Below, piece by piece: positions 11,854 through 22,939 of a stretch of 64,000 bases of DNA. A model generated the notes under the pieces. It saw only the letters and a program-made list of their open reading frames with translations. It was not told the origin of the DNA and did not search any database. The stretch's first letter is position 1, and each line of letters begins with the position of its first letter. The DNA comes from Neurospora tetrasperma FGSC 2508 (lineage: Eukaryota; Ascomycota; Sordariomycetes; Sordariales; Sordariaceae): NCBI RefSeq assembly GCF_000213175.1, contig NW_009799100.1, positions 5,242,345 to 5,306,344 on the forward strand, read 5' to 3'. Both the position numbers and the translations under genes were made by a program.

Positions 11854-13933
11854 TCATACCTCCCCCAACCTCATCTTCCTCTTCTCCCTCTTCTCCCAAC
11901 CATACAACAGCTCTTCCAGGCTATAAACCGCCTTCACCAAAGCCTTCAGTGACAGCCCAGAGATCTCCGCTGCCTTCTCATGGAACCTTCTTGCAGGTCC
12001 AGATCCCCCAAGTTGCTCGACCGACCTAAACCGCTGATGAAGCGCACCCAGCCTCTTAATATTCTTCCCATCATTAGTCTCAGGTCTTGGTTCAACCAGT
12101 GTCATCGACTTTTGCACTCGGTGCATCCGAGCAATGAGCTGCTCATCAGTCATGTCTTTGCTGCCGGGTTCCGGTAATCGCAGTACGTTCTCGAGAGGGA
12201 AGAGACGTTCGATTTCGGTTTCGTCTATTTGAAGTGTTTGTCAGTAAACCGTTTTGCATTCTGGCGGACATCCTGGTAGGTGAAGCAGAAGGAGAAAAGA
12301 CATACCAGCAGCGCTCCATGATTTCAACTGCGTCTCCTGATACCAATCCAAATACTCCACCATCTGCTCCTTACTCAGAGTCCAAACCTTCTCCGCATCC
12401 ATGGTCGCAAAGTCGAGCCTCCTCAGTGGCTTTTCGGGCGGATCCGCGAACTCAGCCTCCCAAGCGTCCCAGTCCATCTTCAGCGTTAATGGGTCGTTGT
12501 TGTCTCGTGGGTACCGCTTGACGCCGTCCATAGGGTACATGTACTTGGTAGCTAGCACAAGAGAGGCCACTAGTAGTACGTCGGGGATGTCGAGGAGGGT
12601 ATAGCGAGAGGTTTTGCCGGTGAAGGATGACGCGTCGTCTTTAATGTTTTGCCGCGTTGGGAAGGTCCAGGAGAGGTTGAGCATGAGGCAGATTTGTCGG
12701 GCGTGGAGGTGGACCTCGGCTGTATGATGATGATGATGATTAGAGTGTCTATCTTTGAAGGAAGAGGGGCGGCTGGGCAGAACTTACGTGGTAGAGCCAG
12801 GTCTTTGAGGTATAAAACGAGAAGTGACGGTGCTGGAAGTGGCGGTGATACCATGCCATAGTTCTTCTTAAAACCTAGGGTCAAGGTCAACAACGACTTG
12901 TGAAGCTCGCTTCCGTCAAACTTTGCCCATCGTGTTAGTAGCGTGCGCTGAGCCCAACCAGGCAAACGTTCTCGTAGTTCGTTCGGCACCAGTTCAAGCT
13001 AGCAGGAAGAATGTCAGCAAGAGAACCTTCTTGAGAGTCCAAAGCACACATCAACTTACCGCACCAAGAAACGGCAACTGGTTATTCTTCGCCCACCGAT
13101 AAATATCCCCTACCCTCACCGGCTCCTGCTTGAGCAGACACCCCATATAAATCAGCGCCAGCACTTCCATCGGGCCAGGCAGATCCCACAGCTCGCTCTC
13201 CCAATCCTTCACCCTACTCGACCTCCTCCTCTGGCTCTTCACACTCTCATCAGCCGACGTGTCCGTCGTTTCCGCCTGCGAGCTGTACATGACCATCTCG
13301 CTATCGGAACCCGACTGAGAGAGCGCACCGCCACCATGTTGCGACCCCGTTCCATCGTGATCAATCCCCTTTCCTTTCGCCTGGAGTGATGATACCCTAG
13401 AAACGCTTTTGAGACCAATGAACTTGCGGATGCGTAGGTCCCAGAGGTCGCGGCAGATAGACTCGAGTTCGTCCGAGAACCCTTTTTCGCGGATCAGCCA
13501 GAGGATTTGTTTGCGCAAGATGATCTGCAGGCAGTCGAGGTAGAGTTCCTTGGCGTCATTGCCCGAGAGATGCTTGCGCTCGGTTTCGCGGACTTCCTTT
13601 TCTTTGCGCACTACCTTGCCGGTTTTGCCATAGTTGTCGTCTTCGTCGACGTCAAATTGGATGTACCCCTGGAGATATTATGTGATCAGCGCCTGGATGG
13701 ATATTGGACTCAATTGCATTTGACTGTTTTGAAGTGGTTGATCGTACCTCAACTTCATGACCGCGCTGACAATATCTTCGTCCATTCTCCGAGTAGTACT
13801 TTCGCGCACGGCATTCGGTACATCTCTGTCCGTTGGGAAACTTTCGCAGCCTTTGTTCATCCATACTCTGTAGCGCTTGGCTGCCTGCCTGCCTGTTAAG
13901 ACTGTAACGTTGTTCCTCGCTATGTCCCGTCAC
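11854..13933 (-). CDS. rrn7: RNA polymerase I core-factor subunit Rrn7 (TAF1B family)
   Basis: Exons 13933..13748, 13668..13060, 12998..12788, 12719..12306 and 12224..11854 join to 596 residues. Rrn7 is the TFIIB-like subunit of the Pol I core factor that recruits polymerase to the rDNA promoter. Residues 38-58 carry the zinc ribbon (CTECRARKYYSENGRRYC followed by a His), then GYIQFDVDEDDNYGKTGK, matching the B-reader/linker region. The middle has the first cyclin-like fold (ELYLDCLQIILRKQILWLI; GPMEVLALIYMGCLLKQEPV) interrupted by a Ser-rich, probably disordered insert (residues about 150-200). Later exons hold the second fold. The start could instead be the Met at residue 24 (MDEQRLRKFP), closer to homologues whose zinc ribbon sits near the N-terminus. 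All introns have canonical ends. Confidence 0.85.
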
Positions 13934-15008
13934 TGATGACGCATGGTCGAGCGGGGTGGGTGAGTGAGTAATGAAAACGGACGCACGGGTTCGTGAGGGG
14001 AAGGGTCAAATGATTGAACGCTGCAAGGTCTCCTGTGTGTAGAGTGAAAATGGGTATCATTCAGCTGAATAAAATAAGATAAATGGCGATAGTTACACTT
14101 ATGTTGAAAGCGTGTTGGGCAGAGATGCGACTCGCCGAAAGAATGAAAATTTCAAACCCAAGCCGAAAAAGCGCGAAACCGACTTTGCCTTTGACCTTCC
14201 TTCTGATGAAAGCCGCCAAACTCGCCAAGATACGAAACGCCGCTTTCTGTTGTCAACTACTAATCACTTCAAGTTGACGGACAGCAAACTGCTCTTCAGT
14301 CTGATGTTTCGTTATGTGCAGTCTGAAGTGAAGTTAGAGTGAAAAGGCCTGGCTGACCCATCGGACACATCGACCTTTGGATCGCTAGTGGAGGCATGAT
14401 GGGTATAGGTACACCACAAAGACTACCTAATTCATTGATGCTTTTATGATATCCCATAGAATGACCCACACATTGACGGAGACTAGCATATGCTTAAATC
14501 GTGAAAGTCGATACGTATGTACATGTCGACGTCAGTTGCGCCGCCAGTCATGCCTCGGTATCATTATCCCCACACGGCATGAACTTTGCTCATCCTATCG
14601 GAGACTAAACGAGACCAGAGAGGTACTCAGAACGGAGAAGCCAACCTGGACCAACCAACAACTCAATCCAGCAAACGTCCGTTGTGCTAACAAACAGCAC
14701 GGCTCTTTTGCGATTCGCGAACAACCAGAATTCAATGATCCGCACCGATACAAAGACCACGAGACGCTCAAGATGTTTGGCAGACGTTAGCTTCGTGCGA
14801 CTCCTTCAGGAAGTCGCGCCCTATTCCAGCAGCTACCGGGTCCAACAAAACGGGGAGACGTGAAACCATTCATATGTGACCCTTAAACACAGATATAGCG
14901 CAAAAAAGACGGATATCTCTTAGCCAGGCAAAAACCAACAGAACCGTCCCATGAAGCCATCATTAAATGCCAAACGTCCGGTGTCCCTCCAACTCCTCCA
15001 AACTTCCT
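13934..15008. other. Intergenic: rrn7 promoter and eIF5A 3' flank
   Basis: Only short open frames without codon bias. No RNA gene recognised. Confidence 0.45.
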
Positions 15009-15934
15009 TTAATCCTTGTTGGAAGCCTCCTTGACATCGATGGCAGCCTCCTCACCCATGGCGGTCTGGACACCGACGACTGTATAGCAGTATTAGTATC
15101 GCGCAAGCTGGAATAGCGCACGTGTCGGGGAAACTTACAGAAGTCCTTGCCCTCCTCCTCGAGCTTCTCAATGCGCTTGGCAAGCTCACCCTCGGGCATC
15201 TTGACGTCACGCTTCTCCTCACCGTTGGAGTCAATGAGGACAAGGAAGTCCTCGTCGATGTAGGACTGTTGCACAAAGTTAGCTTCTAAGCTCCGGACCC
15301 AGCAATCTCGGGGGCGTCCAGATAGTACGTACGAACTGGTAGTCGGTGCGCTTGACGTTGGGAACGTCCATGTTGTGGGTGGAGGGGCAGAGATCCTCGA
15401 GCTTCTTGCCAGTGAAGATATCGATGGCGACGAGATGGACCTTGGCGTGACCGTGCTTGCCGGTCTTGGAGGTCGACATGTCGACGATCTTGCAGGGACG
15501 GTTCTTAATCACGACATGGCCACCCTTGCGCAGAGCAGAGCACTGCATGGGGTAGGTGGCGGACGCACCAGCGTCGACGGAGTCGAAGGTGTGCTCATGC
15601 TGCTATATATGGGGACATGTTGGTTAGCACCCAATGCCTCTTTGTTGCTGATGGACGCGGCTATTGCGATGGGTAATCAGGTGAGAGATGGTGCGATTCG
15701 GGTTTCGTGCGTGAGGCGATCAAAAGAAGCCATTCCCGTCCAAGGAAAAACACCACCGGAGGAGCGAGAGGGGGTCGGGCGATGAAGAGCGATGCGGGGT
15801 GACGAGTCTGCCCACGCAGACAGCCGCCGCCCGCAAGCGACCACCGGGCATAATGAAGTGTGTGACGATGATTGTGAATGGGCGCGGTAACAGGCGGGAG
15901 ATGGACTTACAGCGTCGTCGTGGGCGGCAGACAT
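15009..15934 (-). CDS. Translation factor eIF5A (hypusine-containing)
   Basis: Exons 15934..15911, 15602..15333, 15265..15139 and 15079..15009 join to 163 residues, a normal length for fungal eIF5A. eIF5A promotes peptide-bond formation at stalled ribosomes and aids elongation and termination. The hypusination loop [14 protein letters not shown] is intact, with the modified lysine in TGKHGH. The N-terminal SH3-like domain runs to about residue 85 and the OB-fold follows (EEDVEV-like region replaced by [36 protein letters not shown] at the end). The short first exon (MSAAHDDA) precedes a 308-bp intron, long for this genome, which may contribute to regulation. The gene is divergent from vps52 across a 1.4-kb shared upstream region. 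Confidence 0.96.
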
Positions 15935-17367
15935 CTTGAAAGGATTGACAAAGGATAAACCGTCGAAAGGGCAAGGAGAGACAGAAGATGATGGATCAAG
16001 ACGCTGGAGGCGGCACGGGGAGAGGAAAAATATAGAGGGAGTTGAAAAAGGAAAAAAAGCGATTTTGAGCACGGGAGTCGAGAGGGACGAAAAAATGCAG
16101 CATCCCCGCCAGTGGTCCAGTCAGGAAAGGCCCCTCCTCCCTGCCACCTGGTGGGAAGCACCCACAACTCTCACACTGGCATGGCACACACAACGGAACT
16201 TGCACCCAAAGGCCCAGGGCGGGCACCGCAGTCCGCAGAGTCAGTTTTTTGCCTCTGAGAGGTTTCAGTTGTTGGAACAAATTGGCCAACGACGGGAGTC
16301 TGGGCTTGCTTGCTTGCTGCATTAACCCTCACTTAACCCTCCTCACGTGCCACATTTTAAAACAGTGCTCACCTCTAACCCTCCAGTCCAGTCCCCGTCC
16401 CCTTCGCTCCCGCCCACCCTTTCCATCTTTGGTTGCGTGTCTCCTCACTCCATTCAGAAGGTTGTCTGTTACGACTGTTGGGTCTGCAGTCAGTCAGTCA
16501 GTCAGTCAGTCTGCATCAGAGACCAAGCAAGATTTCTCCAGTCTTTCCCCGGCTCTCCTGACTGACCGGTACACGCAAACTCGACCCCGCTGTTTAGTTA
16601 CACAACAAGCTCCTACTTGTTTGAGTTTCTCGACAACTGAAGTCAGCATCGAGTGCCTTTACATATGTCTTTACTAGATAGTCTTGAATATATATCTTGG
16701 CCCCTGGTCGTCTCATGGATGGTCATGACCTAGCCATCCCCTTCTGAGCAAAAACATCCGAGTACAAATGGCATGCATCGATGTAGAGTTCTGCACCCGC
16801 GATCGTGATCGATCTCTCCTCTTGTGGTGTCGCGGAACTGAAGAGGTCAGTTCTCCCGCCCCGCCTTATGTCTGGCTAAAGCGGCCAGGCTAGGCAATAT
16901 GCGGGAAAGCTCCAATATCTGGCACGGGACCCGCTCGCTGTGAGTGGTGGCGGAGCGAATTCACCAATCAGATTGCATGCATAACCTGTAACCCTCACCA
17001 TCTGGTGGAGGGCAGAGGGCTAGCCTGGCCAGCCTTGTGTCGGGTGCCCTGGACCCAGCTAGGTGCCCGTCGATGCTGCTGCTGCTGCTGCTGCCAGGCA
17101 ATTGCTGCTAAAACTCTCAGGGCATCCATCATTCCACTTCCACTTCCATGCCAAGCCGAGCTGGCGCGCATTCGACGATTCCAAGGGTCTCCTGGAGATA
17201 AACTGAACCAAGCTGCGACGGAGAGCGACAACGGAATCGCCCAAGTCCCACGTTTATCGGCATATGACAGAAGACAACGACAACCGTTTCGAGTGTTCCA
17301 TATCGATTTCCTGCTTGCACCAGCATGCTCCTCGCGTCGCCTCGTCTCTGGCGGTGCTTGATTCGCT
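15935..17367. promoter_or_regulatory. Divergent upstream region of eIF5A (minus) and vps52 (plus)
   Basis: A 1.4-kb stretch serving two divergent genes. It contains two AACCCT elements in TTAACCCTC context near 16322-16342, a CACGTG at 16344-16349, six perfect CAGT units at 16487-16510 and a GCT run near 17071-17093. The AACCCT/CACGTG pair lies about 400 bp from the eIF5A ATG. Regulatory roles are inferred from position. No coding sequence recognised. Confidence 0.4.
16487..16510. repeat. CAGT microsatellite, six copies
   Basis: Perfect tetranucleotide repeat in the eIF5A-vps52 intergenic region. Confidence 0.9.
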
Positions 17368-19496
17368 ATGTGGCTTGATCGACGTCCCGGCCAGCATCCA
17401 GGAAGCGCAGCTCCTCCGCCGAACAACCGCTCCGTCTCGCCGCTGCCCCAACGCACCAGCTCGCGCGGTCCATATCTTGCCCCCCAGAGGCCTGGACTGA
17501 ACACAAGAGGGTCTTCTGCATTGTCTCTGGTCTCGAACGACTCGTCGTCTTCCCTCCTCGCCTCGGCCAAGAAAGTCAATGGCTCCTCCTTGAGGCAGTC
17601 CTCTACCGTGGACGATGCGCCAGATCCCGAAGAGGTCCTGGCTAGGATTCTAGGCCAGTTTCCCAGTAGCAATACCACACAACAACCGGAGGCGAAGCCG
17701 GCCAGCGGCATCACCGAAGATGACCTGGACTTTGACGTTGACTTTGGCGGCTTGACCCTGACTGAGCTCGCCGGCCCTGACGTCAGTTCGCGCCAAGTTG
17801 ACAACTACAAGCCCCAAAGTGTTCAAGATTGTACGATGCCACCTTATTGCTCCTACCGTGTCTTGCTCTCCATCCATGCTTATAAAGTGCTTTCCAGATG
17901 AGCGAGACAAGGCCAAATTCGAGGACCTACATCGGTCCATCCGCGCATGCGATGACATCCTGAGCTCCGTTGAATCCAACCTCACCAACTTTCGCAATGA
18001 CCTAGCTGCTGTGTCAGCTGATATTGAAAGCCTCCAGGCGCGATCCCAAGCTCTTAATGTGAGACTGGAAAACCGAAAGGCTGTAGAAAAGGGTTTGGGA
18101 CCCTTGGTGGACGAGCTGAGCGTCTCTCCTCTCGTAATAACAACGATTGTCGAAGGTCATATCGACGAAACATGGGTGAAGGTCTTGGCCGAAGTGGACA
18201 AGAGAGCCATGGCTCATAAGAAGAATGCGCAACAACCACAGAGCAAAGCCTTGGCTGATGTCGGTCCATTGCTGGAAAAGCTCATCCTCAAGGTAAGGAT
18301 TGTTGTTGGGATCTGGCAGTTCTGTTTCTAACACATTTTTCTGAAAGGCTATTGAACGCATACGGGACTTCTTGGTTGCGCAAATCAAAGCAATGCGGTC
18401 GCCTCACATCAACGCCCAGATCATTCAACAGCAGAATTTCCTCCGGTTCAAGGATCTATTCGCGTTCCTCCAAAAACATCAACCCACACTCGCCGGCGAG
18501 ATATGTCAGGCCTATATGAACACCATGCGGTGGTATTACGTGAACCAGTTTACCCGCTACAAACAGTCCTTGGACAAGCTGAAGCTACACATTATCGATA
18601 AAAACGACGCAATGGGACACGAGGACACTTCTCGAAGAACGACTGTCTTGTCTGGATCCAAGCTTGGAGGCGTGCCCCATGACGCCTTTAGCATCGGCCG
18701 AAGGAACGAATTGCTCAAGACTAAGGATCAAATAGCCATGTCATCTTACCTGGCCGACGAGGACCAGACCACACATTATCTTGAGGTTCCGTTTCGCAAC
18801 TTCAACCTTGCCCTGGTCGACAACGCCACGGCAGAGTACACATTTCTCGTGTCCTTCTTCAGCCCGGCGCTATCGCTTGCGGTCGTCTCGCGCCACTTCA
18901 ACTACATCTTCGATCCGACCTTTGCCCTTGGGCAAGCCCTCACCAAGCAGCTTGTGTCAGACACATATGACGGACTCGGTCTACTGCTATGCGTGCGTCT
19001 GAACCAGCACTTTGCCTTTGAATTACAACGGCGCCGAATTCCCGTTGTAGATGGCTACATCAACGGCACCGCTATGGTGTTGTGGCCACGTCTGCAGAGC
19101 GTCATGGACGCCCATTGCGAATCAGTCAAGGCTCTGACTTCTGCGCTCCCCAACAAGGCCGGGTCCGCTTCCCAAGCAAAGACAGCCTCGGCGGCTCCGC
19201 ACGTCGTAACCCAGCGATTCGGGCAATTCCTTCACGGCGTGCTTGCCCTGAGTACCGAAGCAGGGGATGATGAGCCGATCGTCAGCAGTCTACACAGACT
19301 GCGTATCGAGGTGGAGGCGTTCCTGGCCAAGTATAGCCAGGCGCAACTGGGAGCGGATGCGAGAAAACGGGACAGGTTCCTGTATAATAATTACAGCTTG
19401 ATTTTGACTATCATTAGCGATGTGAGCGGCAAGCTTGCGACGGAACAACAGGACCACTTTGAGTCACTTAAGGCGAGCGTACAAGAGAATATCTAG
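17368..19496 (+). CDS. vps52: GARP/EARP tethering complex subunit Vps52
   Basis: Exons 17368..17830, 17898..18292 and 18348..19496 join to 668 residues. Vps52 (Sac2 family) is a core subunit of the GARP complex, which tethers endosome-derived vesicles at the trans-Golgi. Family signatures are strong: AIERIRDFLVAQIKAMRSPH, NAQIIQQQNFLRFKDLFAFL, and ICQAYMNTMRWYYVNQFTRY. Exon 2 is a long helical/coiled-coil region (about residues 155-285). The N-terminal 150 residues are Ser/Pro-rich and probably disordered, with an acidic patch DDLDFDVDFGG. The second intron has a TTCTAAC branch site and AAAG acceptor. The ATG at 17368 is the first in its frame; upstream frames are not compatible. Confidence 0.9.
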
Positions 19497-19730
19497 AGGT
19501 TTTTGGTATGCGGGCCAATAGTTAGAGAAAATATTCGGTCGGGAAGGTTCCTGCCTTGTACATACAACAGATTTGGCATAATGAAGTAACTTAATTCTTT
19601 CAAAGAGCTTGACGTCTCGAGTTCTGGGTATCCACGTTTATGACAGTTGTTTCACAGCAATCCTCGCCCTTGGTGGTCTACTGCTTTTACAAGTTCCATT
19701 TCCATGATGATGCTCTACTTCACCTCCCAT

Positions 19731-20945
19731 CTACGTCAACCACCACCGATTTACAACCCCCATGACCCAAGCCATCGGCCCGCCCGGCGCCCTCCTCAGC
19801 AATATCGCAATAATACCCACCAAAACCGCCAGCCCCAACGTCCTCACCGGCCTCCTATTCTTCCACATCCACTTCCTTGCCTTGTCCCTCCTCTCCAACC
19901 ACAACAACTCCCTCACCTGCCTCTCAAAAAACCTCTTTCCATCTTCCATCGTCTGCCCAGTCGCCCCTTTATTCTTGTCCCCCTCTCTCGCCGTCTTCAG
20001 CACACTCGACCCCGAAATCCCCCACCGCCAACTCGGCAGCCGTTCAGGTGGATACTTTTCAAACAGCGCCACCGTATCGCCAATCAACCCTTCCAGATCC
20101 AGCGGCTGCGGCAGCTTGGACAGAATCGAATGCAACATCTCCGGCTCATCTTCCGGCGTCTCAAATAGCTCTTCCCTCCGCGACCTGACGATCGCAGCAA
20201 ACATGTACACGCTAAACACGGGTTCCCTCGCCAACAAAACATCGAACAAGCGGGTGATTTCTCCGAGGGTGGTGATGTCGTGGGCGTACATGGTTATCGT
20301 CCCGGACAAGGCGAAAAAGGGTTCGGTTCCTGATAGGTGCCGCCAGAGAGGCGGGTCGGATACCCTTAGAATGTCGGGGATGAGGCGCAGTTGGGCGATG
20401 GCTGCTTGTAGGTTGGGAAGCATGAAGTCGCGGATGCGGAGGGCGGAGAGGCGGGCGAGTGCGGGCGAGCGCAGGTGGGCGGGGAGGACGAGTAAAAGGA
20501 CTTGGGAGATGTCGTGGTAGCCTTGGAAGTAGTGGAGGTAGGGATGCCGGCGGAGGACGGAGAGGATGAGCGAGGAGAGAAGGGATTTTTGCAAGGAGCG
20601 GGCCGAGTCGGTGGTGTGGGAGGGGTAGTAGGTGAAGGACCGGTCGACGTCGAGTTGGACTTGGTCTTCGTCTTGATGTGGGGGGAGGGATTCCCACGAG
20701 GAGTCTTCATCGAGATGTTTTGGGGGAAGGCCGAGGAGGATGGGCCATGCTTGTTGACGAAGTTCGTCGGTTAGGAAACCCCCTCGAGATTCGGCGAGTT
20801 CACGGAGTTTGGTGAGGTCTCGTTGGGAACATGCTTTGAGGATGGCGGATTCCTTCTCGGTGAAGAATGGGTCGATGATGACTTTCTCCTCCTTCTCTGA
20901 AAGAGAACCACCGCTTTCACTTGAGCTGCTGTCCATCTGTGACAT
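19731..20945 (-). CDS. TBC-domain Rab GTPase-activating protein with C-terminal membrane anchor (Gyp8/TBC1D20 type)
   Basis: Single exon, 404 residues. The TBC domain (about residues 55-290) carries both catalytic fingers: an IxxDxxR-type motif in VQLDVDRSF supplying the arginine and YFQGYHDIS supplying the glutamine. It therefore looks catalytically intact and should accelerate GTP hydrolysis on a Rab. Near the C-terminus a basic segment (RRDKARKWMWKNRRPVRTL) precedes a hydrophobic stretch (LAVLVGIIAILL) and a short hydrophobic tail, as in ER-anchored TBC1D20/Gyp8 proteins acting on Rab1-like GTPases. The acidic, Ser-rich first 20 residues are probably disordered. It converges with vps52, with only about 230 bp between stop codons. 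Substrate Rab is inferred from family. Confidence 0.85.
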   Translation of the reverse strand: MSQMDSSSSESGGSLSEKEEKVIIDPFFTEKESAILKACSQRDLTKLRELAESRGGFLTDELRQQAWPILLGLPPKHLDEDSSWESLPPHQDEDQVQLDVDRSFTYYPSHTTDSARSLQKSLLSSLILSVLRRHPYLHYFQGYHDISQVLLLVLPAHLRSPALARLSALRIRDFMLPNLQAAIAQLRLIPDILRVSDPPLWRHLSGTEPFFALSGTITMYAHDITTLGEITRLFDVLLAREPVFSVYMFAAIVRSRREELFETPEDEPEMLHSILSKLPQPLDLEGLIGDTVALFEKYPPERLPSWRWGISGSSVLKTAREGDKNKGATGQTMEDGKRFFERQVRELLWLERRDKARKWMWKNRRPVRTLGLAVLVGIIAILLRRAPGGPMAWVMGVVNRWWLT

Positions 20946-22939
20946 TCTGCTGGAGGGCTCTAACTGGACCGGGACTGGTTGTTGACTGGAACAGTAAATA
21001 TGGTGCCCGGTTACTACCTAGGTATTTAAGGTCTCGAAAAGAGAATGAAGACCTCAAGACCTGAGCTCGTCCAGATCTAGAAATTTTTGCGTGTTTCGTA
21101 ATGTTGGACCTGTATTTCGGTTAGTAGTCTGCCCCTGAGAGAAAAGATGGGTAGGAGTCTTACCTATGCAACTGCTGACAGCGAGACAAGGTGAGTCTGT
21201 CAACGTTGAATGAGTGACGTCGTTGTGAGTGTTTGACTTGATCGGTTATGTTTATATATCTCCAGACGGTTTGGACTTTCAGATGGTGATGCTGTATCTG
21301 TGGAGAGTTGGGCTTCCAAGTCTGGACATGTGATGGATGTTGTTGACTTTGGGCGAGGTTAGGTTGTAGTGTAGGTACCTTTAAGAATGTACTGTTGGAA
21401 CTTTAGGGCATCCATGCTAAGAAAACTGTTAGCGTTGAGGAGCTCTCCAGTGCAGCACAGGCAACGTGCGCCTGTGTCATAGGGCGAATGGTGTCTTGGA
21501 CAGTGGATCAGGTTCGATACAGCATGTGTGGACCGGCGCCGTAAGAGAGGACAACCCGAGATCCAAGGTTCCGCGGTTGCCGATAAACCTTAACTGGACT
21601 GCTGCCCCGCGCCTACCCTATCGATGTACATCTCAGGTCTTCCATCAATGGTGTCGGGTCTGTAAGAACAAAGACGTGATCTCCATTCCATATTAGGTAG
21701 AGTGGGAATGGCTCTTGTATGTAGGTAGAAGGGTGCTTCATTGTAGCTTCTGCCCTGGTACATCTCGCGGCTGTTGTAGCAACCCAACCCAATGGGGCGG
21801 GCGTGGAACATGGGAATTGTGTCTTGGACGCTGGTCCATCTCGGGCTGCAGCAATTGCCTTGCCTTGAATCTGATATCTCTTCTTGGGGTTTGAGACCTG
21901 TCAATCAACCATTCTCGTCCATCATCTCTCACGTTCGGTACATTTGAGATTGGTGTCACAGCATTGTGACCTCCAATTCTTAGAGGTTCAGTTGTTTACA
22001 TGTTAATGTCTGCCGAAGGAAGGCGCAGGGCATCACGAAAACAGCCAAACCCACCTGCTTAAAGTTGCCCTGCCCCACCACCTGCACTACCTATCTAGCC
22101 GCCTGGAGCTTTCATTACTTCTGCCTCAGATAGAGTACCTGCACTAACAACACAGCTTCTACCATATTCACCCCCACCTTCAACCTTTCTCCATCAATCT
22201 CTTTCAACATGAATAATCTATCAACACTTCAGCCGGTCAGTTGTCGATAGTGCAGAATCGGGACTTTGCTGTCTGTTCTCTTCTTTTCTGCTGTACACCA
22301 GTTGTTTGTCTCTCGGGTTACTGCCGCTTCTTTGCACTGCGGCAGCTACTGTACAAATAGACGGCGGCATCACATCGTCTTTCCACAGACTTCTCGCCGT
22401 AGGTATTCTGATTGCGGTGGTAAAGCGGCCACTGCCTGGGTAGGTAAATACCATTGGCAACGCTCACTTGCTCCCGCCTGTTTACTACTACACTTATTAT
22501 GTCTGTGCAGCCTGGAGAGGTGGTACAACCTACAGCCCAAGGTGAGTCGATACTTCACGACATCTTACATTCCTTTTTATTGGGGTCTTTTTCTTTCCAT
22601 CACTGAGACTTGCGCCAGCTTGTTCTCTGCAGAGAGGCAGCTGTCTTGTTTCTTTTTTTAATTGTTGTTTTTTTGCCCCCGTTTTTGCTCAAGGTACTTA
22701 TTTGAACACTGCGCTGCCCTTTTCCCATTAAACCCAATCATTTTCTCCTTTGACATTCATGTCCTCATTAGAATAGCCTCAGATCAACATATCGTTATCT
22801 GAGAGGCCCTTGACCCAGAAATATGCATTTTAACCAGAAACTAACCCCTCCACTAGGCTGAATACTGCACGTTTCCGAGCCGGCCGACCCGTGACGGAGC
22901 ACATCCTACTAAGGCGCTGATCAGCCTAATTTCACCAAC
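20946..22939. other. Intergenic: divergent upstream region of the TBC gene and the MMS1_N gene
   Basis: About 2 kb. The right half may be a spliced leader of the MMS1_N gene: an ATG at 22209 is followed after nine codons by GTCAGT, and an ATG at 22499 opens MSVQPGEVVQPTAQ and runs into a GTGAGT donor at 22542. Neither was extended into a convincing protein, so they are best read as possible upstream open frames in 5' leader exons. Confidence 0.35.

Noticed and set aside
16322-16342. Telomere-like AACCCT repeats
   Set aside because: Only two imperfect copies, in a promoter between active genes; not a telomere or interstitial array.
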